Shown: positions 18,266-26,086 of the stretch, piece by piece
Layout: each line of letters begins with the position of its first letter
Position numbering within the stretch: the first letter of the stretch is position 1
Assembly: GCF_001586785.1 (NCBI RefSeq)
Contig: NZ_LUFH02000074.1
Coordinates: forward strand, 1-32,408
Origin: Sphaerospermopsis aphanizomenoides BCCUSP55
GTDB lineage: Bacteria; Cyanobacteriota; Cyanobacteriia; Cyanobacteriales; Nostocaceae
Length of the DNA stretch: 32,408 nucleotides
Direction: 5' to 3'
Translations under genes and position numbers: made by a program
The notes under the pieces: generated by a model
Told to the model about the DNA's origin: nothing
Seen by the model: only the letters and a program-made list of their open reading frames with translations
Database searches by the model: none

Positions 18266-20740
18266 ATGCAAGAAACACTCAAACCACTGCCTCCTATTGA
18301 TCCAGATCAAACCAAAACGATTACAGGGCTGTATTTAATCACTGAGGATCAATTGGGGGTTGCTGCTCATGTTGTAGAAGCACTCCAATTATATGGAATA
18401 AAAGCAGCAATTCTGGCCACATCCACTTTGGGCAAGAGAGAAAATTTAGCTCAAGCTGTTTCTCAATTACGAGCATCCTCCGGAGCAGTAGCAGGGATCA
18501 TTCATCTTGCTGGCCTAACCAAAACTCCCATTCCGACCAATTTTGAAGAGTGGTGTGAGTTAGCAAATATTCAGTCTAAGAGCTTGTTTCATTTGTTGCA
18601 ACTGTGTGCAAATGATTTAAAAACATCCCAAGGTCAAGTGCTGGCTGCCTCTATGTTAGGAGGCTATTTCGGTCGTAGCAGCTATTGTGGTCCGAGTCTG
18701 CCTCTGAGTGGTAGTAGCAATGGATTGCTGAAAACCATGATGATTGAGTGGCAAACTGTCAAAGCAAAATCAATTGATTTTGCAGCTGATACTGCCGCTG
18801 CTGATATTGCAACTAGTCTTGCAGGAGAACTAGTAAGCCAGAACACAGATGTTGAAATTGGATATTCTCAAGGACAACGCATGGTTTTCGATGCGATAGT
18901 ATCTCCTGTAAAAACCAACTTAGAAAAAAATGCTTTAGTTCGTCCTAGTCAAGATTGGATTGTTTTTTGTATTGGTGGAGCGCGAGGGATTACATCTGAG
19001 ATTGTTAGTGCAATCCTCGTTCCTGGCATGACACTAATTCTGGTAGGCCGCTCTCCAGAGCCAGTCGAAGAACCATTATTAATTCGGGGAGTTGAAGATC
19101 TTGGTGCTTTGCGCCAATTATTAATACAGCAAGCCAAGGCGCAAGGTCAAACGCCAACACCCGCACAAATTGAGCAACAAGTTAAGCAATTGCAGCGAGA
19201 TCGGGCTATCCGCAATAATTTGGATCTCTTTAGAGAGGCAGGCGCTAATGTTGAGTATTACTCTGTTGATGTGAGTGATGCTGGGCAGTTTGGTTCTCTA
19301 ATTGAGAAAATATATGAGCGATATGGACGAATTGATGCTGTGATCCAGGGGGCTGGTATTATTCAGGACAAACTGATTGTTGATAAAACAGCTGCGTCTT
19401 TTGAACAAGTTTTCAATACTAAAGTCAATAGCACGTTTATTCTCAGTCGTTATCTCCAACCTGAATCTCTCAAGTTAATGGTTATTTTCGCTTCTGTTGC
19501 AGGTCGGACAGGCAATCGGGGGCAGTGTGACTATGCAGCTGCTAACGAAGTTATAAATCGCTTTGCCTGGTGGATGCACTATGAGTGGCCTAATACTAGA
19601 GTTTTGTCAATCAATTGGGGTCCTTGGGATGTGACAGGAATGGCTTCTGAGGAGGTAAACCGTCAATTTAGAGAGCGCGGAGTTATTCCTATTTCTCCCA
19701 CAGCAGGACGACAGTTTTTTATCAATGAACTTCTTAATGAAAGAAACGACCAAGTAGAATTAATCACGGGATTTTTTGAGGGTGAAACACCAAGCAGCAC
19801 AATGACTGCTGATAATGACAAGCCTAAGTCAAATTTAGGCACGCAAACAACAACACAAACCCAATTTTTGTGGCCTTTTATTTCTACTCTGCCAACAATT
19901 CAACCGAATGGAACGGTTAGTCTCAATCAAACTATTTCTTTGTCATCTCATCCCTATCTTCTAGATCATTGTCTTGATGGTAAGCCAGTACTAGCTGCTG
20001 CCTGTGCTATGGAACTAATGGCTGAATTTGTGCAATCAGCCTGGCCTGATTGGTTTGTCAGCGAGGTGCGAGATCTTAGAGTATTAAGAGGTATTGTTCT
20101 GAATTCAGAGCGAGGCCATGACATTAAGTTGCAAGCCCGTGCCTCTACTCATGTGGATGGGGACACTTTGCAAGTGGCAGCAGAAATCTTAGACTTAGAT
20201 GGTAAATATCACTATCGAGCCTTTTTTGTTCTCCGCCCGCAATTGGAAGAGGTTCAGGAAATAGATATTCCTTCTTTGAATATCAATACAGGATTAAACA
20301 TCTCTACCGCGTACCAGAATTATTGCTTTCATGGTCCACTTTTCCAACTTCTGACATCAATCAACCGGTTTAATGAACATGGTATGGAAGCACAAGTTAG
20401 AACCAGCAGCCCGAATGTTTGGTTAAATAATTCTCAACTCAATAAGAGTTGGTTGTTTGATCCCGGTCTTATTGATGCTTCTTTACAAATGGCATTAATT
20501 TGGACTCGCATTCAAGGAGATACAGCCGGATTACCAGCCCGATTTAAGCGAATCCTTCGTTACGGAAATAATATTCCGACGGGAGATTTGCGGGTGGAAC
20601 TGCGTGTTAAAATTTTCAATTTTACTAGTATGGTATTTGATGCGATGTTTGTTGATTCAAAAAATCGTCTTTTCTTACGGCTTGAAGAAATGGAAAATAC
20701 CTGTAGTAAGGCGCTAAACCGTCTAACAGATAGGAAATAG
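18266..20740 (+). CDS. KR-DH portion of the PKS, probably expressed as a -1 frameshift fusion
   Basis: From the ATG at 18266 this is 824 residues; no Shine-Dalgarno precedes it, and the frame is open upstream through VVSPRYLM, the kind of segment that begins structural KR subdomains, so the ATG is doubtful as a real start. Residues 15-200 are an SDR-like structural subdomain. Residues about 225-500 are the catalytic ketoreductase: GGARGIT cofactor loop, Ser410 (FASVAG) and Tyr423 (DYAAANE). Residues about 535-815 form a hotdog dehydratase with His568 in DHCLDGKPVL and the second motif DPGLIDASLQ. It would reduce beta-keto groups and dehydrate the product, leaving enoyl reduction to the NMO-like part. 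With the frameshift the full protein has the order NMO-NMO-KS-AT-ACP-KR-DH, about 2,787 residues. Confidence 0.88.
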   Translation: MQETLKPLPPIDPDQTKTITGLYLITEDQLGVAAHVVEALQLYGIKAAILATSTLGKRENLAQAVSQLRASSGAVAGIIHLAGLTKTPIPTNFEEWCELANIQSKSLFHLLQLCANDLKTSQGQVLAASMLGGYFGRSSYCGPSLPLSGSSNGLLKTMMIEWQTVKAKSIDFAADTAAADIATSLAGELVSQNTDVEIGYSQGQRMVFDAIVSPVKTNLEKNALVRPSQDWIVFCIGGARGITSEIVSAILVPGMTLILVGRSPEPVEEPLLIRGVEDLGALRQLLIQQAKAQGQTPTPAQIEQQVKQLQRDRAIRNNLDLFREAGANVEYYSVDVSDAGQFGSLIEKIYERYGRIDAVIQGAGIIQDKLIVDKTAASFEQVFNTKVNSTFILSRYLQPESLKLMVIFASVAGRTGNRGQCDYAAANEVINRFAWWMHYEWPNTRVLSINWGPWDVTGMASEEVNRQFRERGVIPISPTAGRQFFINELLNERNDQVELITGFFEGETPSSTMTADNDKPKSNLGTQTTTQTQFLWPFISTLPTIQPNGTVSLNQTISLSSHPYLLDHCLDGKPVLAAACAMELMAEFVQSAWPDWFVSEVRDLRVLRGIVLNSERGHDIKLQARASTHVDGDTLQVAAEILDLDGKYHYRAFFVLRPQLEEVQEIDIPSLNINTGLNISTAYQNYCFHGPLFQLLTSINRFNEHGMEAQVRTSSPNVWLNNSQLNKSWLFDPGLIDASLQMALIWTRIQGDTAGLPARFKRILRYGNNIPTGDLRVELRVKIFNFTSMVFDAMFVDSKNRLFLRLEEMENTCSKALNRLTDRK

Positions 20741-20765
20741 GTAGGTGTAGTGAAGTTGTCACTAG

Positions 20766-20907
20766 ATTTGGGATTTACGTTAGCGAAGCGTTCGCAGCGC
20801 AGCGAGTATTTTGGATTTTGGATTGACTCCACCCTCAAGTATAGAGCTTGAAAATTTTGGATTTGGGATTTACGTTAGCGAAGCGTACGCAGCGCAGCGA
20901 GTATTTT
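20766..20907. repeat. Two direct copies of a 47-base cyanobacterial dispersed repeat
   Basis: ATTTGGGATTTACGTTAGCG begins copies at 20766-20812 and 20861-20907; both continue through AAGCG(T/A)(T/A)CGCAGCGCAGCGAGTATTTT and are nearly identical. Internal GCGTTAGCGAAGCG-type symmetry suggests a foldable REP-like sequence. It stands in the 377-base gap between the KR-DH gene and ST2, which shows no gene. Confidence 0.7.
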
Positions 20908-20908
20908 T

Positions 20909-20924
20909 CCGTCCTTCAGGACGG
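20909..20924. terminator. Hairpin CCGTCC-TTCA-GGACGG
   Basis: A perfect 6-base stem with a 4-base loop, preceded by T5 and followed after 15 bases by a T-rich run at 20939-20946. It could terminate transcription after the PKS gene, or be the subterminal hairpin of a lost IS200/IS605 element; similar hairpins are common at their ends. Confidence 0.4.
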
Positions 20925-20946
20925 GGACTTGTACCAAATTTTTTTT

Positions 20947-21009
20947 AATCTAAAATCTAAAATCTAAAATCTAAAATCTAAAATCTAAAATCTAAAATCT
21001 AAAATCTAA
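20947..21009. repeat. Nine tandem copies of the heptamer AATCTAA
   Basis: Nine exact, uninterrupted copies (63 bases), of the short-tandem-repeat type frequent between genes in heterocystous cyanobacteria. Copy number of such arrays commonly varies between strains. No coding role is seen. Confidence 0.9.
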
Positions 21010-21117
21010 ACCGGACATGATATGACAACTTCTTTACCCTTGACATGCTTTTAGAGAAATGATTAGCTAAACATAGAAATTATTAATTTATTTTTTTTAT
21101 TTACCAGTTGTTTTTCA

Positions 21118-22068
21118 ATGCATGACCTCCTAATCATTCTATCTCCTCCTCGCTCATTTTCGTCAGTTGTCTCTACTGTGATTGGTGAACATCCTCAGTT
21201 ATATGGTTTTCCGGAACTTCATTTATTTGTTGGAGATACTGTCCAGGAAATAATTGATATGGAGTATAAGAAAGCCAAGCGATATGCAGGTTCTCCTGGG
21301 GTTTTACGAACATTGGCACAACTTCATGATGGTATTCAAACAACAGGAAGTATCGTTAGGGCTATAGCATGGTTGAATGAAAGACGAGATTGGACTACTA
21401 AACAACTACTTGATTATCTACTTGAGGGAGTAAAACCCAAGATTGGTGTAGAGAAAAGCCCTCCCACATCGGCAAGGCCGGGATACATAGAACGAGCGTA
21501 TGCCTTTTATCCCCAAGCCTATTTTCTTCACTTGACTCGGCATCCAGTATCGGCTAGTAAATCAATGCAAGAGTTTTCTCAGGATAGACGAACTCGTCTA
21601 GATAATCAAAATGAAAGTCGGACGAATGCCTTAATTGGTTGGTATCAAGTTCATTGCAATATTATTAACTTTACTAATTCGTTGCCTGTAGGTCAAACAA
21701 TGCGAATCAAAGGGGAAGATGTTTTATCGGAGCCTGATGTGTATTTGCCTCAAATTTCTGAGTGGATGGGGTTGAGGACTGATAAAGAGGCAATTGAAGC
21801 TATGAAGCGTCCTGAAAATTCTCCCTATGCTTATGTTGGTCCTTATCCAGCGCGGGGTGGTAATGATCCTAAATTTATGCAAAGTCCACGTTTGCGTAAT
21901 GGTAGAGTTAAAGAGCCATCTTTAGAGAAATTCTTTGAAAAAGAAAAAATAGACTGGTTTTCAGATGAATATAAAAATATTCTGGAGGAAAGCGGCTTAC
22001 AATTAGGATCAGATGAGGAAATTATAGAAAAAATCACGGGTCTGGCAAATTTAATGGGCTATCAATAA
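21118..22068 (+). CDS. PAPS-dependent sulfotransferase (ST2)
   Basis: A 316-aa sulfotransferase. The 5'-phosphosulfate loop is SPPRSFSS at residues 9-16; the 3'-phosphate motif is LTRHPVSASKSM at about 138-149. It shares with ST1 the order of motifs, FPELHLFVGDTVQEI versus VPEINLFVKETLQEL, the PGVLRTLAQL/HGLLRTIAQL helix and the C-terminal YAYVGPYPARGGNDP block, so they are paralogues within one cluster. It has an additional acidic C-terminal helix of about 30 residues (SGLQLGSDEEIIEKITGL). It follows the KR-DH gene after a repeat-filled gap and precedes the beta-propeller gene by 12 bases. It probably sulfates the PKS product at a different position or stage from ST1, which is inference. Confidence 0.87.
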   Translation: MHDLLIILSPPRSFSSVVSTVIGEHPQLYGFPELHLFVGDTVQEIIDMEYKKAKRYAGSPGVLRTLAQLHDGIQTTGSIVRAIAWLNERRDWTTKQLLDYLLEGVKPKIGVEKSPPTSARPGYIERAYAFYPQAYFLHLTRHPVSASKSMQEFSQDRRTRLDNQNESRTNALIGWYQVHCNIINFTNSLPVGQTMRIKGEDVLSEPDVYLPQISEWMGLRTDKEAIEAMKRPENSPYAYVGPYPARGGNDPKFMQSPRLRNGRVKEPSLEKFFEKEKIDWFSDEYKNILEESGLQLGSDEEIIEKITGLANLMGYQ

Positions 22069-22080
22069 TCCTGAAAAGTA

Positions 22081-23346
22081 ATGCAAAATACTATGTTAAC
22101 AGTCCATACACTTGGAGTAGAATACTTAACTAAAATTACTCCCAGTAATTTACCCAGTTTACTAAATCATTATCATTGCTCAATATCCCTTTTTCAAAAA
22201 TGTCTTTACTTTGCTATATGTTATAGCGATGATGAAGACTGTAATTTGTATATCAAAGTTTGGCGTTATCAACCTCAATTAAATAAATGGACGGAAGTAT
22301 ATCATGAGGTTTTAAATAGTAATGAAAATGATTTATCATTAGTCCAATTGCAATCAGAAGATGAAAAGGATAACTCTCAAATATCCCCAAATAAATTCAG
22401 TGTTGAATTGGGTACATTGAACCAAGAGAATGGTAGCAATTCTCTACTTATATTAAGTGTAATTTCCTCTGTAGGAGCAAAAATTTTATATTCATCTGAT
22501 GGTGAACACTACCAGTCTATTAATAAAAATTTAATTCCCGATAATATTGATGTACATCAATTTCTTACTATCAACCAAAATTTATATATTTTAGGTTCTA
22601 AAGGTCTTAGAAATAAAAATTGTAAATCTTGTATTTTCACGACAGAATCTATCGTTTCAGCCCCCTGGCAAGAAATAGATAATCAGATCATATTTACTGA
22701 TAAAAACAATATAGATTTTTCTGGCATCCTAGATTTTAATAATTCTTTAATTATTGCCACTTTAAATAGAAAAATGGGATTCCAGATATGGAGATATAGA
22801 GATACTGATCAAAATACAAATATTTGGGAATTAGCTATTACGAATGGTGCGTATAGATTTGCTCATAATCAAAAAGTCTATGCAATGGCTGTTTTTAACG
22901 GGGATTTATATATTGCCAGTGGTATAAATCCAGATGAAGAATCTATTGCTAAAGATTGGTATTTAAATTCTTTTGAAGTAACTCGGCTCTATTCAGATAA
23001 TGATTGGGATCTAATTTCTGGTATACCTAGATTTACTCCTCATGGTCTGAGAGTCCCTCTGTCGGGAACGGGATTAAGTTTTGACATGGGAAGTGGTGCT
23101 ATTTTTCAGTGTCTTGTAGCTCATTCTCAACATCTTTATCTTGGAGTCAATAACGAGGAGGGATTTCAGCTTTGGTCTAGCCAAGATGGTGATAACTGGC
23201 TTCTATTTCCTCCGAATGAACTTACTAGTTATTACCAGGTAAAAATACAAGAGACTATGTCTACAGAATTTGGTTTACTATTTGTGTTGGAAGTAATGGA
23301 TCTGAGTGGAGAAAAGCATTTACAGATTTGGCTTGCTCAATCATAA
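22081..23346 (+). CDS. Predicted beta-propeller-like protein of unknown function
   Basis: A 421-aa protein I cannot place in a named family. It contains recurring blade-like segments: a short strand with W, an S-D-G turn and a hydrophobic strand, for example KVWRYQPQLNKWTEV, ILYSSDGEHYQSIN, FQIWRYRDTDQNTNIWELA, QLWSSQDGDNWLLFP, with LYIASG and LYLGVN strands between. This suggests a six- or seven-bladed propeller. There is no signal peptide, so it is probably cytoplasmic. It begins 12 bases after ST2 and is surely co-transcribed with it, implying a role in the same pathway as a binding partner or an enzyme acting on the sulfated product. Its AT-rich codon use is closer to the BREX region than to the PKS genes. 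Confidence 0.75.
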   Translation: MQNTMLTVHTLGVEYLTKITPSNLPSLLNHYHCSISLFQKCLYFAICYSDDEDCNLYIKVWRYQPQLNKWTEVYHEVLNSNENDLSLVQLQSEDEKDNSQISPNKFSVELGTLNQENGSNSLLILSVISSVGAKILYSSDGEHYQSINKNLIPDNIDVHQFLTINQNLYILGSKGLRNKNCKSCIFTTESIVSAPWQEIDNQIIFTDKNNIDFSGILDFNNSLIIATLNRKMGFQIWRYRDTDQNTNIWELAITNGAYRFAHNQKVYAMAVFNGDLYIASGINPDEESIAKDWYLNSFEVTRLYSDNDWDLISGIPRFTPHGLRVPLSGTGLSFDMGSGAIFQCLVAHSQHLYLGVNNEEGFQLWSSQDGDNWLLFPPNELTSYYQVKIQETMSTEFGLLFVLEVMDLSGEKHLQIWLAQS

Positions 23347-23434
23347 GCAAGCACCCTATTTTTTGAGAGGGGCTGTGGTTTAAATCCTTTGCCTATCTTG
23401 GTTTTACCTTGCTTGTCGCCCCCTCAAGCTGGCA

Positions 23435-24511
23435 CTAAAGATCAAATAAATATTGCCAAACCTCTTGAAAAATCGGGGTTCCATCTACTCGTTTTGGTGT
23501 TGTTCCGTCTGTAGCAACACTACCATGATATTTACCTTGGCGAGAGGGAGTGAACGCAGTTATCAAAAGATGAGAATTATTGTAGGGTGGGTGTTGTCCA
23601 TCTACATTCACAACAGGCCCATAATTCACCATTCCCAATAGCTTCCACGCCTTTTGAATTCGCTCATACCCTTCATCGTTGATGTGGGTAAAACCGTAGT
23701 ATCTCTCTGGTGGTGTTTGTCCAGGAGTCGCAAGCCAAGAAGCAGGTTGTCTTGAAACAGCACTGTAATCAGAGGGAGCGCCTAGCATGACTACTCTGGC
23801 AACTTGATGTTCCTTACCCACCATTGCTGCATGTCCCCCACCTTGAGAATGGCCTGACACAACAACTAAATCCCATTTGATAGTATCCCCATTCAAATAC
23901 TGACCCCACCTTTGTTGTGGATACTTCTGATTCAAATATTTCAACAGCTTTACCAGTCTATTTGTGATCGAGTTAGCAGCACTGATATCTACTAAAGGCG
24001 AATAATCTTTCCCATTAATGATCTCCTTACGCACTTTACCTGAACAGTCGGGATCAGGATTTTTGCGGCACAGATTACCCACTGTCCAGGAATTGGGGTA
24101 ATTCAGATTAATAGCATGGTAGCCCTGTTTTGCTGCCGCTTGGGTGATTAACTGCTGCCTGCTTGCTTTACCATATGAGCCAGGAAAAAAAACAAATAAT
24201 CTGTTGCGTAACTTAGCTGATTGATCAACAACTATATAGTGTGGGTCTAGCCAATCACTAATAGCTGGGTCGGTTAACTGTGGTGCTACCTCAAATCCAG
24301 TGGAAACAATTTGGTTTGATGGAGTCTGCTCATTTTGTTGCCGTTGTCTGTTACGTTTACGGAATTGCTTATCACCCTGCACCGAAATAAGTTGAACATC
24401 TGGCTCAATCACATTACTGTTTCTAGCCTGACGAAAATCAGCACAAGCGATTCCAGATGTCATCACACTAGTTATTAAAAAACCCAAGATAGCATTTCGA
24501 CTTCGCTGCAT
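23435..24511 (-). CDS. Secreted alpha/beta hydrolase (BPSS1187-like)
   Basis: A 358-aa protein with an N-terminal signal (QRSRNAILGFLITSVMTSGIACA), so exported; a Cys near the cleavage site leaves a lipoprotein possible. The hydrolase core shows LRNRLFVFFPGSYG as first strand and oxyanion region, nucleophile Ser at about 220 in VVVSGHSQGGGHAAM, and a probable Asp/His pair in VDGQHPPYNNSHLLITAF (His about 315). This pattern recalls the BPSS1187 family of uncharacterised hydrolases. It is convergent with the beta-propeller gene, 88 bases apart, and so is probably not in that operon. Substrate unknown; an esterase acting on extracellular lipid or polymer is possible. Confidence 0.75.
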   Translation of the reverse strand: MQRSRNAILGFLITSVMTSGIACADFRQARNSNVIEPDVQLISVQGDKQFRKRNRQRQQNEQTPSNQIVSTGFEVAPQLTDPAISDWLDPHYIVVDQSAKLRNRLFVFFPGSYGKASRQQLITQAAAKQGYHAINLNYPNSWTVGNLCRKNPDPDCSGKVRKEIINGKDYSPLVDISAANSITNRLVKLLKYLNQKYPQQRWGQYLNGDTIKWDLVVVSGHSQGGGHAAMVGKEHQVARVVMLGAPSDYSAVSRQPASWLATPGQTPPERYYGFTHINDEGYERIQKAWKLLGMVNYGPVVNVDGQHPPYNNSHLLITAFTPSRQGKYHGSVATDGTTPKRVDGTPIFQEVWQYLFDL

Positions 24512-24586
24512 TGTATATGTACCTCAATTATTAATAAATCCCACCTCAATCATTAGACTGTGAGTAAAGTAAAAAAGTTCATAAGC

Positions 24587-24703
24587 AGGACTTACGCAAA
24601 ATATCTCTCAAACCCTTATTTCTCTGTGTCCTCTGTGTCTGGAGTGGTATGCCTTACGACTCCCGTAAGGGATACATTATTCCCTGACTGGTGCGTAAGT
24701 CCT
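24587..24703. mobile_element. 117-bp MITE with perfect 12-base terminal inverted repeats
   Basis: AGGACTTACGCA at 24587-24598 and TGCGTAAGTCCT at 24692-24703 are perfect inverted repeats. The inside (CTGTGTCCTCTGTGTCTGGA and flanks) is an inverted near-copy of 7801-7862. Too small for a transposase, so mobilised in trans. It lies against, and may have inserted into, the transposase remnant on its right. Confidence 0.8.
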
Positions 24704-24707
24704 AATA

Positions 24708-24816
24708 AGTAAACGAAAGTCTCGCGGTAAGAAAGAACCTGAACCCTGGTATTTATCAACCAATCTGCCAGATATATCAACAGCGGTAAAAATATATGCT
24801 CAACGTTTTGGTATTG
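24708..24816 (+). pseudogene. IS4-like transposase fragment
   Basis: The + frame reads KRKSRGKKEPEPWYLSTNLP followed by DISTAVKIYAQRFGI, the strand-and-helix region before the final catalytic Glu of IS4-superfamily transposases (usual form W-YLLTNL...YxxRxxIE). The Glu and all else are missing, so it is a short remnant between the MITE and the coiled-coil gene. Confidence 0.6.
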
Positions 24817-24852
24817 TTCGCCCTCGTAAATTGGCTCAGGTATTGTCAAAGA

Positions 24853-25440
24853 TTAGTTATTTTCTAATGACTTTGATGCTCGAATATGTATTTCGATCTT
24901 GTTTAATTCTTGCTGTGTTATATCAAGTAGTAGTTTAAGTATTTTATAGCGGTACTCAATTTCTTGTTGATGTTCTTCTAATTCAACCAATGAAGTAGAG
25001 CTAACACCAAGGTCAGGATCTACACTAGTGATCCATGATTTAAGATTATTACGAAAGTGATCTGATATCAGGTCTTCCAGAAGCTCCTTACGTTCGGAAA
25101 AAGCACTCTTGCCAGAAGATAAACTCTCTAATGTTACAGAACCATTTTCTTGCTCTGATGGTTGGCTTTTAAGACTTTTTCTTAGACTTCGAGCCTGTTT
25201 CAATCGCTCACGAATTTTGACCAGTTGATTTTCATGATCGTTTTTAAGAGTGTCTGGAGTAGTTGCTACCGCTTCTGATTCTGCTGGGTCTGCTAACTTG
25301 ACAAAATGCTCTAAAGGCATTCCTTCATTAGACTGTCCACCTTTTTGGCTCAGTCCATGTCTGCTTTCTTGCCTGCGCTCTCGAAGATGCTGTAGCATCT
25401 GTTGACGTTTTTGACTCACTGTTTGTGGATCTGATGGCAT
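24853..25440 (-). CDS. Hypothetical coiled-coil protein, 195 aa
   Basis: A hydrophilic, highly charged protein without signal peptide or membrane segments. Two helical parts are visible: KIRERLKQARSLRKSLKSQ around residues 75-95 and a C-terminal coiled coil from about residue 150 (LVELEEHQQEIEYRYKILKL...), with a poorly structured middle rich in Ser and Glu. I know no family for it. It stands alone between mobile-element remnants, with a weak ribosome site. Normal amino-acid composition and length support a real gene. Confidence 0.55.
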   Translation of the reverse strand: MPSDPQTVSQKRQQMLQHLRERRQESRHGLSQKGGQSNEGMPLEHFVKLADPAESEAVATTPDTLKNDHENQLVKIRERLKQARSLRKSLKSQPSEQENGSVTLESLSSGKSAFSERKELLEDLISDHFRNNLKSWITSVDPDLGVSSTSLVELEEHQQEIEYRYKILKLLLDITQQELNKIEIHIRASKSLENN

Positions 25441-25783
25441 AGGAAAATTTCAAGATAAAAAATAAGGTGCATTTGTTGTGTGGGCGACAATAAAGATGAA
25501 ACTAATATAGGCTAAGGGTTTCATCTAATAGACACCCTGAAAAAATGTCAAAAAAACCGTGCTTATTGAGAATGAAATGTAAGGTTATTAGATAGCTATT
25601 TGTAAGGAAAAGTTTGATGGTAGAAAACAATGGTCTCGTCAAACTAACATGACCATAACAATAAATGCTACCGTCATTTTATCAAACAATTCTGCATAAA
25701 TACCTGAGCAGTAGACAATTAATCACCATTATATAAAACCTACTTAAATCTACTTTGAGCTTTGTTTACTTCCTGTTTTACCC
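25441..25783. other. Intergenic stretch with no recognised feature
   Basis: About 340 AT-rich bases upstream of the coiled-coil gene. I see no coding frame or clear repeat. It probably contains that gene's promoter. Confidence 0.4.
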
Positions 25784-25927
25784 TGAAAGTGTCGGCACAA
25801 CTGGGTTCACGGGCTAATACTGCCTAACTGACAGCTGGTGACACGCCAGTTGACGGCAGTTCCTCCTGGGGGAAACCCCCAAGACCGGACTCCCTCCTCT
25901 ACTTGGGTAGACCCCAAGACTGCACTG
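25784..25927 (-). ncRNA. IS200/IS605 right end with omega-RNA-like folds
   Basis: Read on the minus strand downstream of the TnpB remnant, this stretch is full of inverted repeats: TTGGGGGTTTCCCCCAA, and ACTGCC...GGCAGT enclosing CTGGCGTGTCACCAG. It ends with CCCGTGAACCCAGTTGTGCC, which resembles the end remnant at 3908. In this transposon family the 3' end of the tnpB transcript forms the guide (omega) RNA. This copy is probably inactive because its TnpB is broken. Confidence 0.4.
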
Positions 25928-26086
25928 GCTCAAATTAATAGCTGCGTTTAAATCCCTGTCACATTCAAATCCACAGCTATCGCACCGTGGTTTTTGGCTA
26001 ACAGTGTAGTTAATTTATGTAATGTATCTTTTCTGGTAGAAGCTATCTTTCTATGCAACCTAGCTCTTTTGATTTGGGCTTTTTTC
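25928..26086 (-). pseudogene. tnpB: TnpB remnant with central deletion
   Basis: On the minus strand one frame gives KKAQIKRARLHRKIASTRKD and then TLHKLTTLLAKNHG, the conserved helix before the RuvC-II region of TnpB. After a frame change the sequence continues as CDSCGFECDRDLNAAINLS, the zinc finger and RuvC-III end. The stretch with the catalytic Glu and the first zinc-finger half is deleted, so it is a dead copy of an IS200/IS605-family RNA-guided nuclease. Confidence 0.7.

Noticed and set aside
20947-21009. Possible CRISPR-like array because of regular repeats
   Set aside because: The 7-base units are contiguous with no spacers; this is a simple tandem repeat.
4022-23346. Assignment to a chlorosulfolipid or known heterocyst glycolipid pathway
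   Set aside because: No halogenase or glycosyltransferase is visible, and the sulfotransferases do not fit hgl clusters; only a family resemblance is claimed.
24616-24849. 77-aa minus-strand frame upstream of the hydrolase
   Set aside because: It runs across the mini-element and the antisense of the IS4-like fragment, so it is not a gene.
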